Assembly (NCBI RefSeq): GCF_005222845.1
Contig: NZ_STFZ01000011.1
Location: 549,732-613,731, forward strand
Origin: Rhizobium sp. FY34
GTDB taxonomy: Bacteria > Pseudomonadota > Alphaproteobacteria > Rhizobiales > Rhizobiaceae
DNA length: 64,000 bases
Direction: 5' to 3'
The position numbers and the translations under genes were made by a program. Each line of letters begins with the position of its first letter. Within the stretch, counting starts at the first letter, position 1. Positions 1-8,750 of this stretch are shown here, one piece after another. The notes beneath the pieces were generated by a model. It worked only from the letters and a program-made list of their open reading frames with translations. It was not told where the DNA came from and ran no database searches.

Positions 1-1036
1 CCGCCACCTGAAGGCTGACGCGCGGCGGAACCTTGGAAGCGGCCAGATGCGTCATCAGCTTGGGATAATCGGACCTTGCCCGCGCAAGCGCCCTGTCATC
101 CTCGGGTCGTGCCGGGCTGCTCGGCTGCGGGCTCGTCTTGTCGGCGGAAAGCGCCTCGGCAGTCATCCGGTCATAGAGATGTCTGTCGGCAACCTCCTGG
201 AAACGGCCATCATCGCGCCGTGCCAACAGCCTTTCTTTGCCCCTTTCCGTTCGGTGCCGGGCAAATACGATCTGCAGCGGTCGCGCGTCTCCCGCCCCTT
301 CGCTGACCAGCAGATCGAGCTCCTCACCGGGCTTGACGCTGCGGGCGCCAAGCTCCTCGCCCAGCCTCTGAAATTCTGCATCGGGCACATTCAGGGCACC
401 ACGGATCGTGCCGAGTGGTTCTTCCTGCGCCGGCATGGAGACGAGATGGCGCACCTGAGCCGCCGGACGCAAGGGCGCGATGCTGACATTGATCGGCTCG
501 CCGCGCACCTGCCACAATCGCTGCGATTTGCGCACCAGCGCATCCAGCCGGTGGGCGGAAAGATCCGGTTGTAAAACAAGCCCGAATGGATGGTCGGCGG
601 CTTCGCTCTCCTGGTAGGAATTCAGCATGGCCGGCTCGCGGGATTTTGGCGTTTCGAGTTCATCATTTGCGCCAACCGACACGTCGAAATAGGCAGAGTG
701 AACCATCGAACCATCGCCCATGCGCTCGATGAGGTCGAGTTTGCGCGGACCGTCAACCACACCCGGCATCCACACGCGGCTGGTCTTTGGCGTGCTGACC
801 GGCGCACGGCGCGCACGTGCCACCTGAACGGATTTCTGCGGCACCGGCAGCCGCGCCAGCGAGTGGCTGATATAGCCGCCCAATAGCGCCGACGACCCGA
901 CGGCCAGAAGCAAAATGGCAAGCGTCACCCGCCAGTGGCCTCTCAGCGTGAATGCAATGACGGTCTGGCGCGGATGAATGGTGCCGAACACCGCATCATC
1001 GCCTTGCAAGACCATATTGCCGTTCCGCTGCACCAT
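1..1036 (-). CDS. Probable membrane-anchored M23-type cell-wall peptidase, N-terminal part (runs off the window)
   Basis: The reading frame is open on the minus strand from an ATG at 1036 to the window edge, about 345 codons without a stop. An AAGG sequence 8 bases before the ATG supports this start. A short cytoplasmic tail is followed by one membrane segment near residues 36-60, then a long soluble extracytoplasmic part containing a VKPGEELDLL stretch and an IVFARHRTERGKE stretch. These resemble the LysM/OapA-like domain that precedes the catalytic domain in rhizobial M23 endopeptidases. The catalytic HxxxD and HxH motifs would lie outside the window, so the family assignment is an inference from N-terminal architecture only. 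It could instead be another anchored envelope protein. Confidence 0.6.
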   Translation of the reverse strand, partial: MVQRNGNMVLQGDDAVFGTIHPRQTVIAFTLRGHWRVTLAILLLAVGSSALLGGYISHSLARLPVPQKSVQVARARRAPVSTPKTSRVWMPGVVDGPRKLDLIERMGDGSMVHSAYFDVSVGANDELETPKSREPAMLNSYQESEAADHPFGLVLQPDLSAHRLDALVRKSQRLWQVRGEPINVSIAPLRPAAQVRHLVSMPAQEEPLGTIRGALNVPDAEFQRLGEELGARSVKPGEELDLLVSEGAGDARPLQIVFARHRTERGKERLLARRDDGRFQEVADRHLYDRMTAEALSADKTSPQPSSPARPEDDRALARARSDYPKLMTHLAASKVPPRVSLQVA

Positions 1037-1149
1037 GCATTCGCCCTTCACTATGAAGCGCGCACAGGTGCGTGGGCTCCATGGCGGAAATGTGTCGCAG
1101 CCGGCGCGGTGAGTGACGCAACCTGCGTCATCCACCGGGCCAGTCCCGG

Positions 1150-2799
1150 TCAGACCCTGGCGCAGAACACGTCGAAGGCCGAAAGGTGAACCACTTTGTC
1201 CTCCACTGCGGGATTGTAACCCGGCATCGGCTCCGGCTGGCAGGCGGTGAAATCTGCCGGCAGCAGGTAATCCTGCGGCGCGCGTGTCAGGTTGAAGACG
1301 AAGAGCAGACGCTCGCCGGCCTTTTCGCGCACGAAGGCGAGAAGATCCGCCTGCGTATCGAGAAAGGTCATGTCGCCATCCAGAAGTGCCGCATGCGCGC
1401 GGCGGAAGGCGAGCGTGCGGCGATAATGGTTGAGCACCGAATCTTCGTCATGCTCCTGCGCACTCACGGAAAGCGACTGGTGCTCGGGCGGCACGGGCAG
1501 CCAGGCCCGTGTGCCTTCGCTAAAGCCGGCAAGCGGCATTTCAGCCTCCCAGGGCATCGGCGTGCGGCATCCATCACGCCCCTTGAACGCCGGCCAGAAG
1601 CGGATGCCATAGGGATCGCGCAGATCTTCAAATTGCAGGTCGGCCTCCGGCAGGCCCAGTTCCTCGCCCTGATAGAGGCAGATGGAGCCACGCAGCGCCG
1701 ACAGCACGCTGATGGCAAGCTTCGCAATCACCTCCCGCTCCTCTGGCACCTCCATGAAGCGCGACACATGGCGGACGACGTCATGGTTGGAAAAGGCCCA
1801 GCAGACCCAGCCGTCCGTGACGATTTCCTGGCATTTCGACACGGTGTCGCGGATATGATCGGCCGTAAAGCGTGGGCTGAGAAGATCAAACGTGTAGCAC
1901 ATATGCAGCTTGTCATTGCCGCTGGTATAGCTTGCCAACGTCTGGAGCGAGCGGTCTGCATCGCCCACCTCGCCCACCGTCGTGCGGCAATCATACTGGT
2001 CGAGCAGGGCGCGCAAGCGTTTCAGAAACGCGATATTTTCCGGCTGCGTCTTGTCATAGAGATGGTCTTGCATGGAATAGGGATTGGTATCGGTCTCCAG
2101 GCCCGTCGAATCGGGGTCGTAGAGCATTGGCGGATTGTCGCGCAGCTGGCTGTCGTGGAAGTAGTAGTTGACGGTATCCAGCCGGAAGCCGTGCACGCCG
2201 CGATCCAGCCAGAACTTGACGGTGGCCAGCATCGCATCCTGCACAGCCGGATTGTGGAAGTTGAGATCCGGTTGCGAGCCGAGGAAATTGTGCATGTAAT
2301 ATTGCTTGCGCACGCCATCCCATTCCCAGCCCGGCCCGCCGAAAATCGACAGCCAGTTATTGGGCGCCGTGCCATCCGGCTTGGGATCGGCCCAGATATA
2401 CCAGTCGGCGCGCGCATTGCTGCGGCTTGATCGGCTTTCGACAAACCAGGGATGCTGGTCCGACGTGTGCGAAATCACCTGATCGATCACCACTTTGAGG
2501 CCCAGACGCTCGCACTCGGCCATCATGGCGTCGAAATCGACAAGCGTGCCGAACATCGGATCGACATTGCAATAGTCGGAAACGTCATAGCCCATATCGG
2601 CCATTGGCGAGGTGAAGAAGGGCGACAGCCAGATGCCATCGACCCCGAGCGAGGCGATATAAGGCAGGCGCGCCGTGATGCCCTTGATGTCGCCAATGCC
2701 ATCGCCGGTCGTATCCTGGAAGGACCGCGGATAGACCTGGTAGATCACCGCGCCGCGCCACCAGTTCGGATCACCCTTCTGTGCCGTTACCGTCGCCAT
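1150..2799 (-). CDS. aglA: Alpha-glucosidase, GH13 family (AglA-like)
   Basis: 549-residue cytoplasmic GH13 enzyme of the oligo-1,6-glucosidase/alpha-glucosidase type, which releases glucose from the non-reducing end of alpha-glucosides. The N-terminus has the typical WWRGAVIYQVYPRSFQD opening, and no signal peptide is seen. Catalytic residues are visible: nucleophile D208 in GFRLD, acid/base E277 in TVGEVGD, and transition-state stabiliser D340 in FSNHD. Length and motif spacing are normal. The gene is divergent from the sugar kinase at 2982, with about 180 bp of shared promoter region. In rhizobia aglA normally belongs to the aglEFGAK sucrose/trehalose uptake locus. No transporter genes are seen here, although the downstream side is cut by the window. 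Confidence 0.9.
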   Translation of the reverse strand: MATVTAQKGDPNWWRGAVIYQVYPRSFQDTTGDGIGDIKGITARLPYIASLGVDGIWLSPFFTSPMADMGYDVSDYCNVDPMFGTLVDFDAMMAECERLGLKVVIDQVISHTSDQHPWFVESRSSRSNARADWYIWADPKPDGTAPNNWLSIFGGPGWEWDGVRKQYYMHNFLGSQPDLNFHNPAVQDAMLATVKFWLDRGVHGFRLDTVNYYFHDSQLRDNPPMLYDPDSTGLETDTNPYSMQDHLYDKTQPENIAFLKRLRALLDQYDCRTTVGEVGDADRSLQTLASYTSGNDKLHMCYTFDLLSPRFTADHIRDTVSKCQEIVTDGWVCWAFSNHDVVRHVSRFMEVPEEREVIAKLAISVLSALRGSICLYQGEELGLPEADLQFEDLRDPYGIRFWPAFKGRDGCRTPMPWEAEMPLAGFSEGTRAWLPVPPEHQSLSVSAQEHDEDSVLNHYRRTLAFRRAHAALLDGDMTFLDTQADLLAFVREKAGERLLFVFNLTRAPQDYLLPADFTACQPEPMPGYNPAVEDKVVHLSAFDVFCARV

Positions 2800-2981
2800 G
2801 CGTCATCTGCTCCTTGCATGTTTTCATCAAACGCCAACCTAGTGAGCTTCGCGCAAAAGACAAAGGTGCAGATGGACGTCGCTCAAAAAATCCGGTCGCA
2901 AAGCCTTTCTCCTCTGCGCCGCCGGGTCTTGCCATGCAAACGCCTTCGTCCTATTCCGCAAGCTCAAGGTGGAGGAAATCT
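2800..2981. promoter_or_regulatory. Divergent promoter region between alpha-glucosidase and sugar kinase
   Basis: This 182 bp stretch separates two divergent sugar-metabolism genes and must hold both promoters. A strong GGTGGAGG ribosome-binding site lies just before the kinase ATG at 2982. No operator palindrome stands out by eye. Confidence 0.5.
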
Positions 2982-3893
2982 ATGGCAAAGCGTGTTCTTT
3001 CAATCGGCGAGTGCATGGTGGAACTGTCGCAGGCGGGTCAGGGCCTGCTGCGCAAGGGCTTTGCCGGCGATACGTTCAACACGGCCTGGTATCTGCGCGC
3101 CAGCCTGCCCAGCGATTGGCAGGTGGATTATCTCACCGGACTTGGCGACGATCCGCTTTCCGACGAAATGCTTGCCTTCATGGAGAAAGCCGAGATCGGC
3201 ACCGGTGCAATCCGCCGCATTGCCGGTCGCGCGCCCGGCCTTTACCTGATCTCGCTGAAGGATGGCGAGCGCACCTTCAGCTATTGGCGCGACAGTTCTG
3301 CCGCCCGCCTGCTGGCTGATGATCCCGACCATCTGCGCCAGTCGATCGAGGCAGCCGATATGCTGTATTTCTCCGGTATAACACTTGCCATTCTGTCCCC
3401 CCAGGCAGTCGATACGCTGCTTTCGGAACTGCGCCGCGCCAAGGCTGCCGGCAAGCCGGTCGCCTTCGATCCGAATATCCGTCCAAGGCTGTGGGCCGAC
3501 AAGGTGCGCATGCTTGAGACGATTTCCGCCGGCGCCCGTGCCGCCTCGCTGGTGCTGCCAAGCTTTGACGACGAAGCCACCCATTTCGGCGATATCAACG
3601 TCAATGCCACGATCGAGCGCTACCAGTCGCTGGGTGTCGAGTGCGTTGTGGTGAAGAATGGCGCACAGGGCGCCACGGTGGCCCGAGACGGCCAGACAAT
3701 CTTCATTCCCGCAGTGCCGCCGGAACGCCTGGTGGATACGACCAGCGCCGGCGATAGTTTCAACGGCGGCTTTCTCGCAAGGTTCATGACCGGTGCCTCG
3801 CCGGCGGAAGCCTGCGCGCATGGCGCGGCGGTCGCCTCCGTCGTCATCGGCCATCACGGCGCGCTGATCGACCATGCCCTGCTGCCGGGGTGA
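2982..3893 (+). CDS. kdgK: PfkB-family sugar kinase, probable 2-keto-3-deoxygluconate kinase
   Basis: 303-residue ribokinase-family (PfkB) enzyme that phosphorylates a sugar acid, most likely 2-keto-3-deoxygluconate to KDPG for the Entner-Doudoroff pathway. The N-terminal strand AKRVLSIGECMVEL and the C-terminal signature DTTSAGDSFNGGF are both present, with D258 as the catalytic base. A longer in-frame extension upstream exists, but the ATG at 2982 has a good ribosome-binding site and gives the family's normal length. Substrate specificity rests on overall resemblance and is less certain than the family. Confidence 0.85.
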   Translation: MAKRVLSIGECMVELSQAGQGLLRKGFAGDTFNTAWYLRASLPSDWQVDYLTGLGDDPLSDEMLAFMEKAEIGTGAIRRIAGRAPGLYLISLKDGERTFSYWRDSSAARLLADDPDHLRQSIEAADMLYFSGITLAILSPQAVDTLLSELRRAKAAGKPVAFDPNIRPRLWADKVRMLETISAGARAASLVLPSFDDEATHFGDINVNATIERYQSLGVECVVVKNGAQGATVARDGQTIFIPAVPPERLVDTTSAGDSFNGGFLARFMTGASPAEACAHGAAVASVVIGHHGALIDHALLPG

Positions 3894-3958
3894 ACTCGGC
3901 TTGACAAGCCACAGCGCTCGCAAGATACAGCCATAAGCTGCAATCTGGACGCTCCGAC

Positions 3959-4540
3959 TTGGCAACATGGTATGATGGCCTGGGTGCTTGTCTTGGCGAT
4001 CGCGACGCCTACGAGCTGAATACCTGGGCAAATTCCGAACACATGCAAGCGCTTGCCGCCTCGCATGGACTGACGCAGCCGCAGCTCAACAGCCTGCATG
4101 CCTATACGCTGAACCATGAGCACGACGGGGCGACGGTGTTTCAGCGGCTCAACCATTTTCTGCGATTCCCACGCGAAGCCATCGATCACCGAAGCGAACT
4201 GGAAGCCTTGGTTATCAAGCTCATCTCGGCCATCGATGAACTGCCGCCGTGGCGTGGGACTGCCTATCGCAGGGCAAACCTGCCGGGCGATCTTCTGGAC
4301 ATGGCAAGACTGGGATATTTTGCAGATGCAGGCTTCTTGAGTTGCACAACAAAACCCGACCTGAAGGTTTTTGACGGCCGCGACTGGTTGACTCTTCGAG
4401 CCATAACCGGACGCCTGATCGACAGCCTATCGGCCAATCCCGACGAAGGCGAAGTGATCTTTCGCCCGAACACACGCTTTGCGGTCTCCCGTTTGGAAGA
4501 GACTGAGGATGGTGCTATATTGATCCTGAACGAGGTCTAG
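3959..4540 (+). CDS. Putative mono-ADP-ribosyltransferase (R-S-E class), possible intracellular toxin
   Basis: 193-residue protein with the layout of the ADP-ribosyltransferase exoenzyme (VIP2/C3-like) fold. Residues 44-69 resemble the N-lobe: LNSLHAYT, a linker, then RLNHFLR, matching the usual YT...N..LR pattern. TAYRR at 101-105 supplies the NAD-binding Arg, and FLSCTT at 126-131 sits in the place of the S-T-S motif. DEGEVIF has E163-x-E165, the ExE catalytic turn of Arg-specific transferases, followed by the usual PNTRFAV strand. There is no signal peptide, membrane segment or phage MuF domain. The start is a TTG at 3959 with no clear ribosome-binding site; the first in-frame ATG is at 4043, and the conserved fold begins after it. 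The gene ends 6 bp before the next one. The function is inferred from motifs. Confidence 0.65.
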   Translation: MATWYDGLGACLGDRDAYELNTWANSEHMQALAASHGLTQPQLNSLHAYTLNHEHDGATVFQRLNHFLRFPREAIDHRSELEALVIKLISAIDELPPWRGTAYRRANLPGDLLDMARLGYFADAGFLSCTTKPDLKVFDGRDWLTLRAITGRLIDSLSANPDEGEVIFRPNTRFAVSRLEETEDGAILILNEV

Positions 4541-4546
4541 TGTGCG

Positions 4547-5206
4547 ATGAAGCATCAGCCGACAGACGATGAACTCCTGATAGAGGCACGAACCTTTCTC
4601 AAGGCACAGGGCAAGGCGGATCTGCCCGCCCTGCGCCATGACGCACCCTTGCGCGCGACACGCAGCGTCATCGCCGACCTCAAGTCCATACCATCATTGG
4701 ATGGCGAGAGCGGCATTCACGGCACTCTACTGTCACTCAACGCGATCTGCGCCTATGCATTGGAAACAGTCACGGCGCAAACCCTATCGCTGGCACAGGG
4801 CGAGCGCGTCAATGGTCTGGCCATGCAGAGCCGTCAACTATTGGACGCCGTCCAATCGGTCCTGCCCCTGCTCTTCCAAGCCACCGGCCGCCCTGCATAT
4901 CTAGCGCCCTCGCAAGACGTCGAAGAACTGCGCAACGCCAGTGGCTGGATGCTAAGACCAGACGATGACGACCGTGGAACCGATGCCTCGGCATGGTTTG
5001 CGCTGCTCGGCGCAGTGCTGAACGACAAGCTCAATACGGTACTCATGTGGGCGGAAGAGCATCAGCTTGGCAAGCCGGCAGCTTTGGTCCGGCCGCTTCT
5101 GGATCAGCTTCGCTGGCTTCAGGATTCGATTGAAGAAGCCCAGGCCGCGGACAGAACATCATCAAAACACCATAGGCCTGTCGGCAAGTTTCGCACCGCC
5201 CCCTGA
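4547..5206 (+). CDS. Unknown helical protein, partner of the ADP-ribosyltransferase (candidate immunity/antitoxin)
   Basis: 219-residue soluble protein that I do not recognise. It appears largely alpha-helical, with long amphipathic stretches around residues 57-116 and 145-200 and an acidic loop (RPDDDDRGTD) in the middle. It has no membrane segment, signal peptide or known catalytic motif. The ATG at 4547 is only 6 bp after the stop of the putative ADP-ribosyltransferase, with a GAGG sequence 11 bp before it, so the two are almost certainly co-transcribed. Position directly after a toxin-like gene suggests an immunity or antitoxin role, but this is inference. A shared enzymatic pathway is the alternative. 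Confidence 0.75.
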   Translation: MKHQPTDDELLIEARTFLKAQGKADLPALRHDAPLRATRSVIADLKSIPSLDGESGIHGTLLSLNAICAYALETVTAQTLSLAQGERVNGLAMQSRQLLDAVQSVLPLLFQATGRPAYLAPSQDVEELRNASGWMLRPDDDDRGTDASAWFALLGAVLNDKLNTVLMWAEEHQLGKPAALVRPLLDQLRWLQDSIEEAQAADRTSSKHHRPVGKFRTAP

Positions 5207-5294
5207 CATCCGTCTGTAACACAAAAGGCCGATAAGGTCCGTGAATCGCCGGAGGCGCTCATCGCCTCCGGGCTGAAAGGGGCTGGCGGAACAG

Positions 5295-6374
5295 ATGACC
5301 AAGATCACCATCGTCACGGATGCCTGGTATCCGCAGATCAATGGCGTCGTGCGATCCATCGAAAATACCAATCGCGAACTCACCCGCATGGGCATCGAAG
5401 TGTCGATGATCACACCGCAGGATTTCTCCAGCGTGCCCTGCCCCACCTATCCGGAAATCCGGCTTTCGGTTGCAAGCTATGCCGCCGTTGCCCGCGCCAT
5501 CGAGAAGTTCAGCCCGACCTCCGTGCATATAGCGACCGAAGGCCCCCTCGGGCTTCTGGCGCGCCGCTGGTGCCTGAAGAACAACCTGCCCTTTTCCACC
5601 AGCTACCACACCCGCTTTCCCGAATATGTGGCGGCCCGCTTTCCGGTGCCGATCCGCTGGCTGCGCGCCTTCGTGCGCTGGTTCCACAATGCTGGCAATG
5701 GCTGCATGGTGGCAACCGCAAGCCTGGAACGCGAACTGTCAAAGCTTGGCCTGAAGAACCTGTTGCGCTGGAGCCGTGGCATAGACCAGACCCAGTTCCA
5801 CCCCATGCCGCTGGAGGACATGCCCTTTGGCCTGAAGCGGCCGATTTTCCTCACCGTGAGCCGCATTGCCGTGGAAAAGAACCTGCCGGCCTTTCTCGAT
5901 CTCGACCTGCCCGGGTCCAAAGTCGTGGTAGGTGACGGGCCCGGGCGCGAAGAACTGCAGCGGCGCTATCCTGATGTGCTGTTTACCGGGCTGAAGACCG
6001 GCGAGGATCTGGCCCATGCCTATGCGCAGGCCGATGTCTTCGTCTTCCCCTCAAAGACCGATACATTTGGCAACACGATCCTGGAGGCGCTGGCAAGCGG
6101 CGTTCCGGTCGCAGCCTATCCGGTCACCGGCCCGATCGATATCATCGACCCGTCAAGCGGCGCCGGCGCCCTGAACGAGGATCTGCGCACGGCCTGCCTG
6201 GAAGCGCTGTCCTGCTCGCGTGAGGATGCGCACCGCCTGGCGCGCAGCTTCACCTGGGAAGCCGCGTCGCGCCAGTTCCTCAACAATGTCCTGATTGCGC
6301 AAGGCCGCAAGGCGCTGCCACGCCAGCCCGGTCCAAAGGGGCCGGCAAGCGGCTACCGCGCACTGCCCTCGTAA
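5295..6374 (+). CDS. GT4-family glycosyltransferase, possibly glycolipid-forming
   Basis: 359-residue GT-B fold glycosyltransferase of family 4 (group 1). The N-terminal domain opens with ITIVTDAWYPQINGVVRS, and the C-terminal nucleotide-sugar domain has GDGPGREEL and the FPSKTDTFGNTILEALASG motif whose glutamates bind the donor. No membrane segment is seen. The closest family I recall is the Agrobacterium glycolipid glycosyltransferase that makes glucosyl- or glucuronosyl-diacylglycerol, a phosphate-saving membrane lipid pathway. Assignment to that reaction is tentative. The gene is convergent with der, with only 3 bp between them. The ribosome-binding site before the ATG is weak. Confidence 0.85.
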   Translation: MTKITIVTDAWYPQINGVVRSIENTNRELTRMGIEVSMITPQDFSSVPCPTYPEIRLSVASYAAVARAIEKFSPTSVHIATEGPLGLLARRWCLKNNLPFSTSYHTRFPEYVAARFPVPIRWLRAFVRWFHNAGNGCMVATASLERELSKLGLKNLLRWSRGIDQTQFHPMPLEDMPFGLKRPIFLTVSRIAVEKNLPAFLDLDLPGSKVVVGDGPGREELQRRYPDVLFTGLKTGEDLAHAYAQADVFVFPSKTDTFGNTILEALASGVPVAAYPVTGPIDIIDPSSGAGALNEDLRTACLEALSCSREDAHRLARSFTWEAASRQFLNNVLIAQGRKALPRQPGPKGPASGYRALPS

Positions 6375-6377
6375 GCG

Positions 6378-7802
6378 TCAGCGCTTCTTGCGCTTGTTCT
6401 CGAACGGGTTTTCAGACGCCCGCAGATGGATGCGGATCGGCACGCCGGGCATGGCGAAATCGGCACGCAACCCATTGGTCAGATAGCGGATATAGGATTC
6501 CGGTACCGAATCCGGTCGCGTGCAGGAAATCATGAAGGCGGGCGGGCGGGCCTTCACCTGCGTCATGTATTTCAGCTTCAAGCGGCGCCCGGAAACCGCC
6601 GGTGGCGGATGCTGTACCTGGACATTGTCCAGCCAGCGATTGAGCTTGGCAGTCGAGATGCGCTTGTTCCACACCATGTCGGTGTCGATAATGCTCTGCA
6701 TCAGCTTGTCGAGCGCATAGCCGGTCTGGCCGGCAATCGGCACGGCGCGAATGCCACGCGCCTGCGGCAGCAAGCGCTCGGTCTTTTCGCGCAGTTCCGT
6801 CAGAAGCGCCTGCGGATCTTCCACCAGATCCCACTTGTTGAAGGCGAGCACGGCAGCGCGACCCTCACGCAGCACCAGATCGACGATCTGCAGGTCCTGC
6901 TTTTCAAACGGAATGGTCGCGTCAAACACGATCACCACGGTTTCCGCAAAACGGATGGCGCGCAGCGCATCGGCCACGGACAGCTTTTCGAGCTTTTCCT
7001 GCACGCGTGCCTTGCGGCGCATGCCGGCGGTATCGAACATCTTGATCGTGCGTCCGCGCCAGTCCCATTCCACGGAAATGCTGTCGCGGGTAATGCCGGC
7101 TTCAGGACCGGTCAAAAGCCGGTCTTCACCGAGGAAACGGTTGATCAGCGTCGATTTGCCGGCATTCGGACGCCCGACAATGGCGACGCGCAAGGGCTTC
7201 GTCTCGTCATAGGCCGGTTCATAGTCTTCGTCTTCGCTCGACAGATCGCTGTCGCGCACGTCGACATCGGTTTCAGCCTCGTCGTCATCATCGCCAAATG
7301 CCATTTCCGGGCCTATGGCCTCGACAATGGCATCGCGCAGATCGATCATGCCCTGGCCGTGTTCGGCGGAAATCGGCACCGGATCGCCAAGACCCAGCGT
7401 AAAGGCGTCATAGAAACCGCCGTCGGAACCGCGTGCTTCGGATTTGTTGGCAACCAGAACGACGGGCTTGCCGCGCCGGCGCAGCATTTCGCCGAGCGTC
7501 TGATCGACGGGCGTGAGGCCAAACTTGGCATCGACGACGAAAAGCGTCAGATCCGCCTCGTCAATGGCGGTTTCCGTCTGGGCGCGCATGCGACCCTGCA
7601 GCGTTTCGGGCCCGGCCTCTTCAAGACCGGCCGTATCGATGATGGTGAAGCGCAGGTCGATCAGCTTGGCATCGCCCGGACGACGGTCACGGGTCACGCC
7701 GGGAGTATCATCCACCAGCGCGAGCTTCTTGCCCACCAGCCGGTTGAACAGCGTGGACTTGCCGACGTTCGGACGCCCGACGATGGCGACTGTGAAGCTC
7801 AT
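6378..7802 (-). CDS. der: Ribosome biogenesis GTPase Der (EngA)
   Basis: 474-residue double GTPase needed for 50S ribosomal subunit maturation. Two Era-like G domains are visible: the first has GRPNVGKS at residues 8-15 and DTPG/DTAG, and the second has GRPNAGKS near residue 210 with DTAG and NKWD. The C-terminal KH-like domain and a basic tail (ENKRKKR) follow. The linker between the G domains is unusually acidic ([16 protein letters not shown]), which is common in alphaproteobacterial Der. The YfgM-like gene lies upstream on the same strand, as in many proteobacteria, with 35 bp between them. Confidence 0.97.
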   Translation of the reverse strand: MSFTVAIVGRPNVGKSTLFNRLVGKKLALVDDTPGVTRDRRPGDAKLIDLRFTIIDTAGLEEAGPETLQGRMRAQTETAIDEADLTLFVVDAKFGLTPVDQTLGEMLRRRGKPVVLVANKSEARGSDGGFYDAFTLGLGDPVPISAEHGQGMIDLRDAIVEAIGPEMAFGDDDDEAETDVDVRDSDLSSEDEDYEPAYDETKPLRVAIVGRPNAGKSTLINRFLGEDRLLTGPEAGITRDSISVEWDWRGRTIKMFDTAGMRRKARVQEKLEKLSVADALRAIRFAETVVIVFDATIPFEKQDLQIVDLVLREGRAAVLAFNKWDLVEDPQALLTELREKTERLLPQARGIRAVPIAGQTGYALDKLMQSIIDTDMVWNKRISTAKLNRWLDNVQVQHPPPAVSGRRLKLKYMTQVKARPPAFMISCTRPDSVPESYIRYLTNGLRADFAMPGVPIRIHLRASENPFENKRKKR

Positions 7803-7837
7803 GGGTGGGTCCCTTTCTGGGCCTTCTTCTTCAAAAG

Positions 7838-8509
7838 TTACGGCGCTTTGCCGGATGCGGCAATCGTATCCAGCATGATTTGCGCGCGGTTTGCCACGTT
7901 ACGCGGCGATTGTGCGTCATTGGCAATATCCTGGAACCATTGCTTGGCCTTTTGGATATCGCCGGCCTTGTAGGCAGACAGGCCCAGTGCTTCGCGCGCG
8001 GAATGGCGCAGCGCATGGTTGGGCACGGCCATCACCTCGACTTCGGCCGAGACCTGCGCATAGGTGCCCGTATCGATAAGCAGCCAGGCGGCGCGCATCT
8101 TGGCGACATCGCGAACGATCTGCGGCACGGACGAATCGCCCGCCACCTGGTTGAAGGCAGCAATCGCGCCGGCGGCATCGCCCTTCTGCGACAGAAGCGT
8201 GGCGGAACGCAGTCGCGCCAGAACCGGATAGGAACCGCCGCCTTCTGCTTCCAGCGTCTGCAACGCGGCCAGCGCCTCGTCGGTCTTGTTGTCCTTGGCA
8301 AGCTCAAGCGCTGCGATGAACTGGTCGCCATAGACCGAGGCATTGTGGCTATGCCAGTATTCGTAACCGCGATAACCGGCCGTGCCGAGAACGATCAGCG
8401 CTGCACCGCCGATGATGTAATAGCGGAACCGCCGCCAGACGCTGCTGATCCGATCGGATCGCAGTTCCTCATTCACCTCGCGGATAAAGCTGTCGTTATC
8501 GTGTGCCAT
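7838..8509 (-). CDS. YfgM-like tetratricopeptide membrane protein
   Basis: 223-residue inner-membrane protein. A cytoplasmic N-terminus (residues 1-27) precedes one membrane helix ([20 protein letters not shown]), and a periplasmic TPR_21 domain with several helix-turn-helix repeats rich in small residues follows. The family includes E. coli YfgM, an ancillary SecYEG subunit that hands secreted proteins to periplasmic chaperones. The order YfgM then Der on one strand is conserved among proteobacteria, though BamB, usual in gammaproteobacteria, is missing between them here. Confidence 0.85.
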   Translation of the reverse strand: MAHDNDSFIREVNEELRSDRISSVWRRFRYYIIGGAALIVLGTAGYRGYEYWHSHNASVYGDQFIAALELAKDNKTDEALAALQTLEAEGGGSYPVLARLRSATLLSQKGDAAGAIAAFNQVAGDSSVPQIVRDVAKMRAAWLLIDTGTYAQVSAEVEVMAVPNHALRHSAREALGLSAYKAGDIQKAKQWFQDIANDAQSPRNVANRAQIMLDTIAASGKAP

Positions 8510-8750
8510 ACCAAACTCCGACCGAAAGACGGCCCTTAACTCGAAAGCCTGCCTTCTAACCTATTTTGCTAAGGATGTAAGGGGGTGAGTTGCGACGGCG
8601 TAGCCGGCAAATCGATCCAGCGAATCGATTTGAGCAACGAACGCCTCGAGCCTGAAGCGAGAGGCCGGCACGGTTGCGGCAATCTTCGCTCCCATTCCGC
8701 CGCCAACCCGATTTCAATTCTTATGAAGCAGACCGCCCTTCACCTAAGCT

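Noticed and set aside
6426..7973. Long plus-strand frame (over 500 codons) opposite der
   Set aside because: It is a shadow of der; der has both GTPase domains intact, and the antisense product has no recognisable domain.
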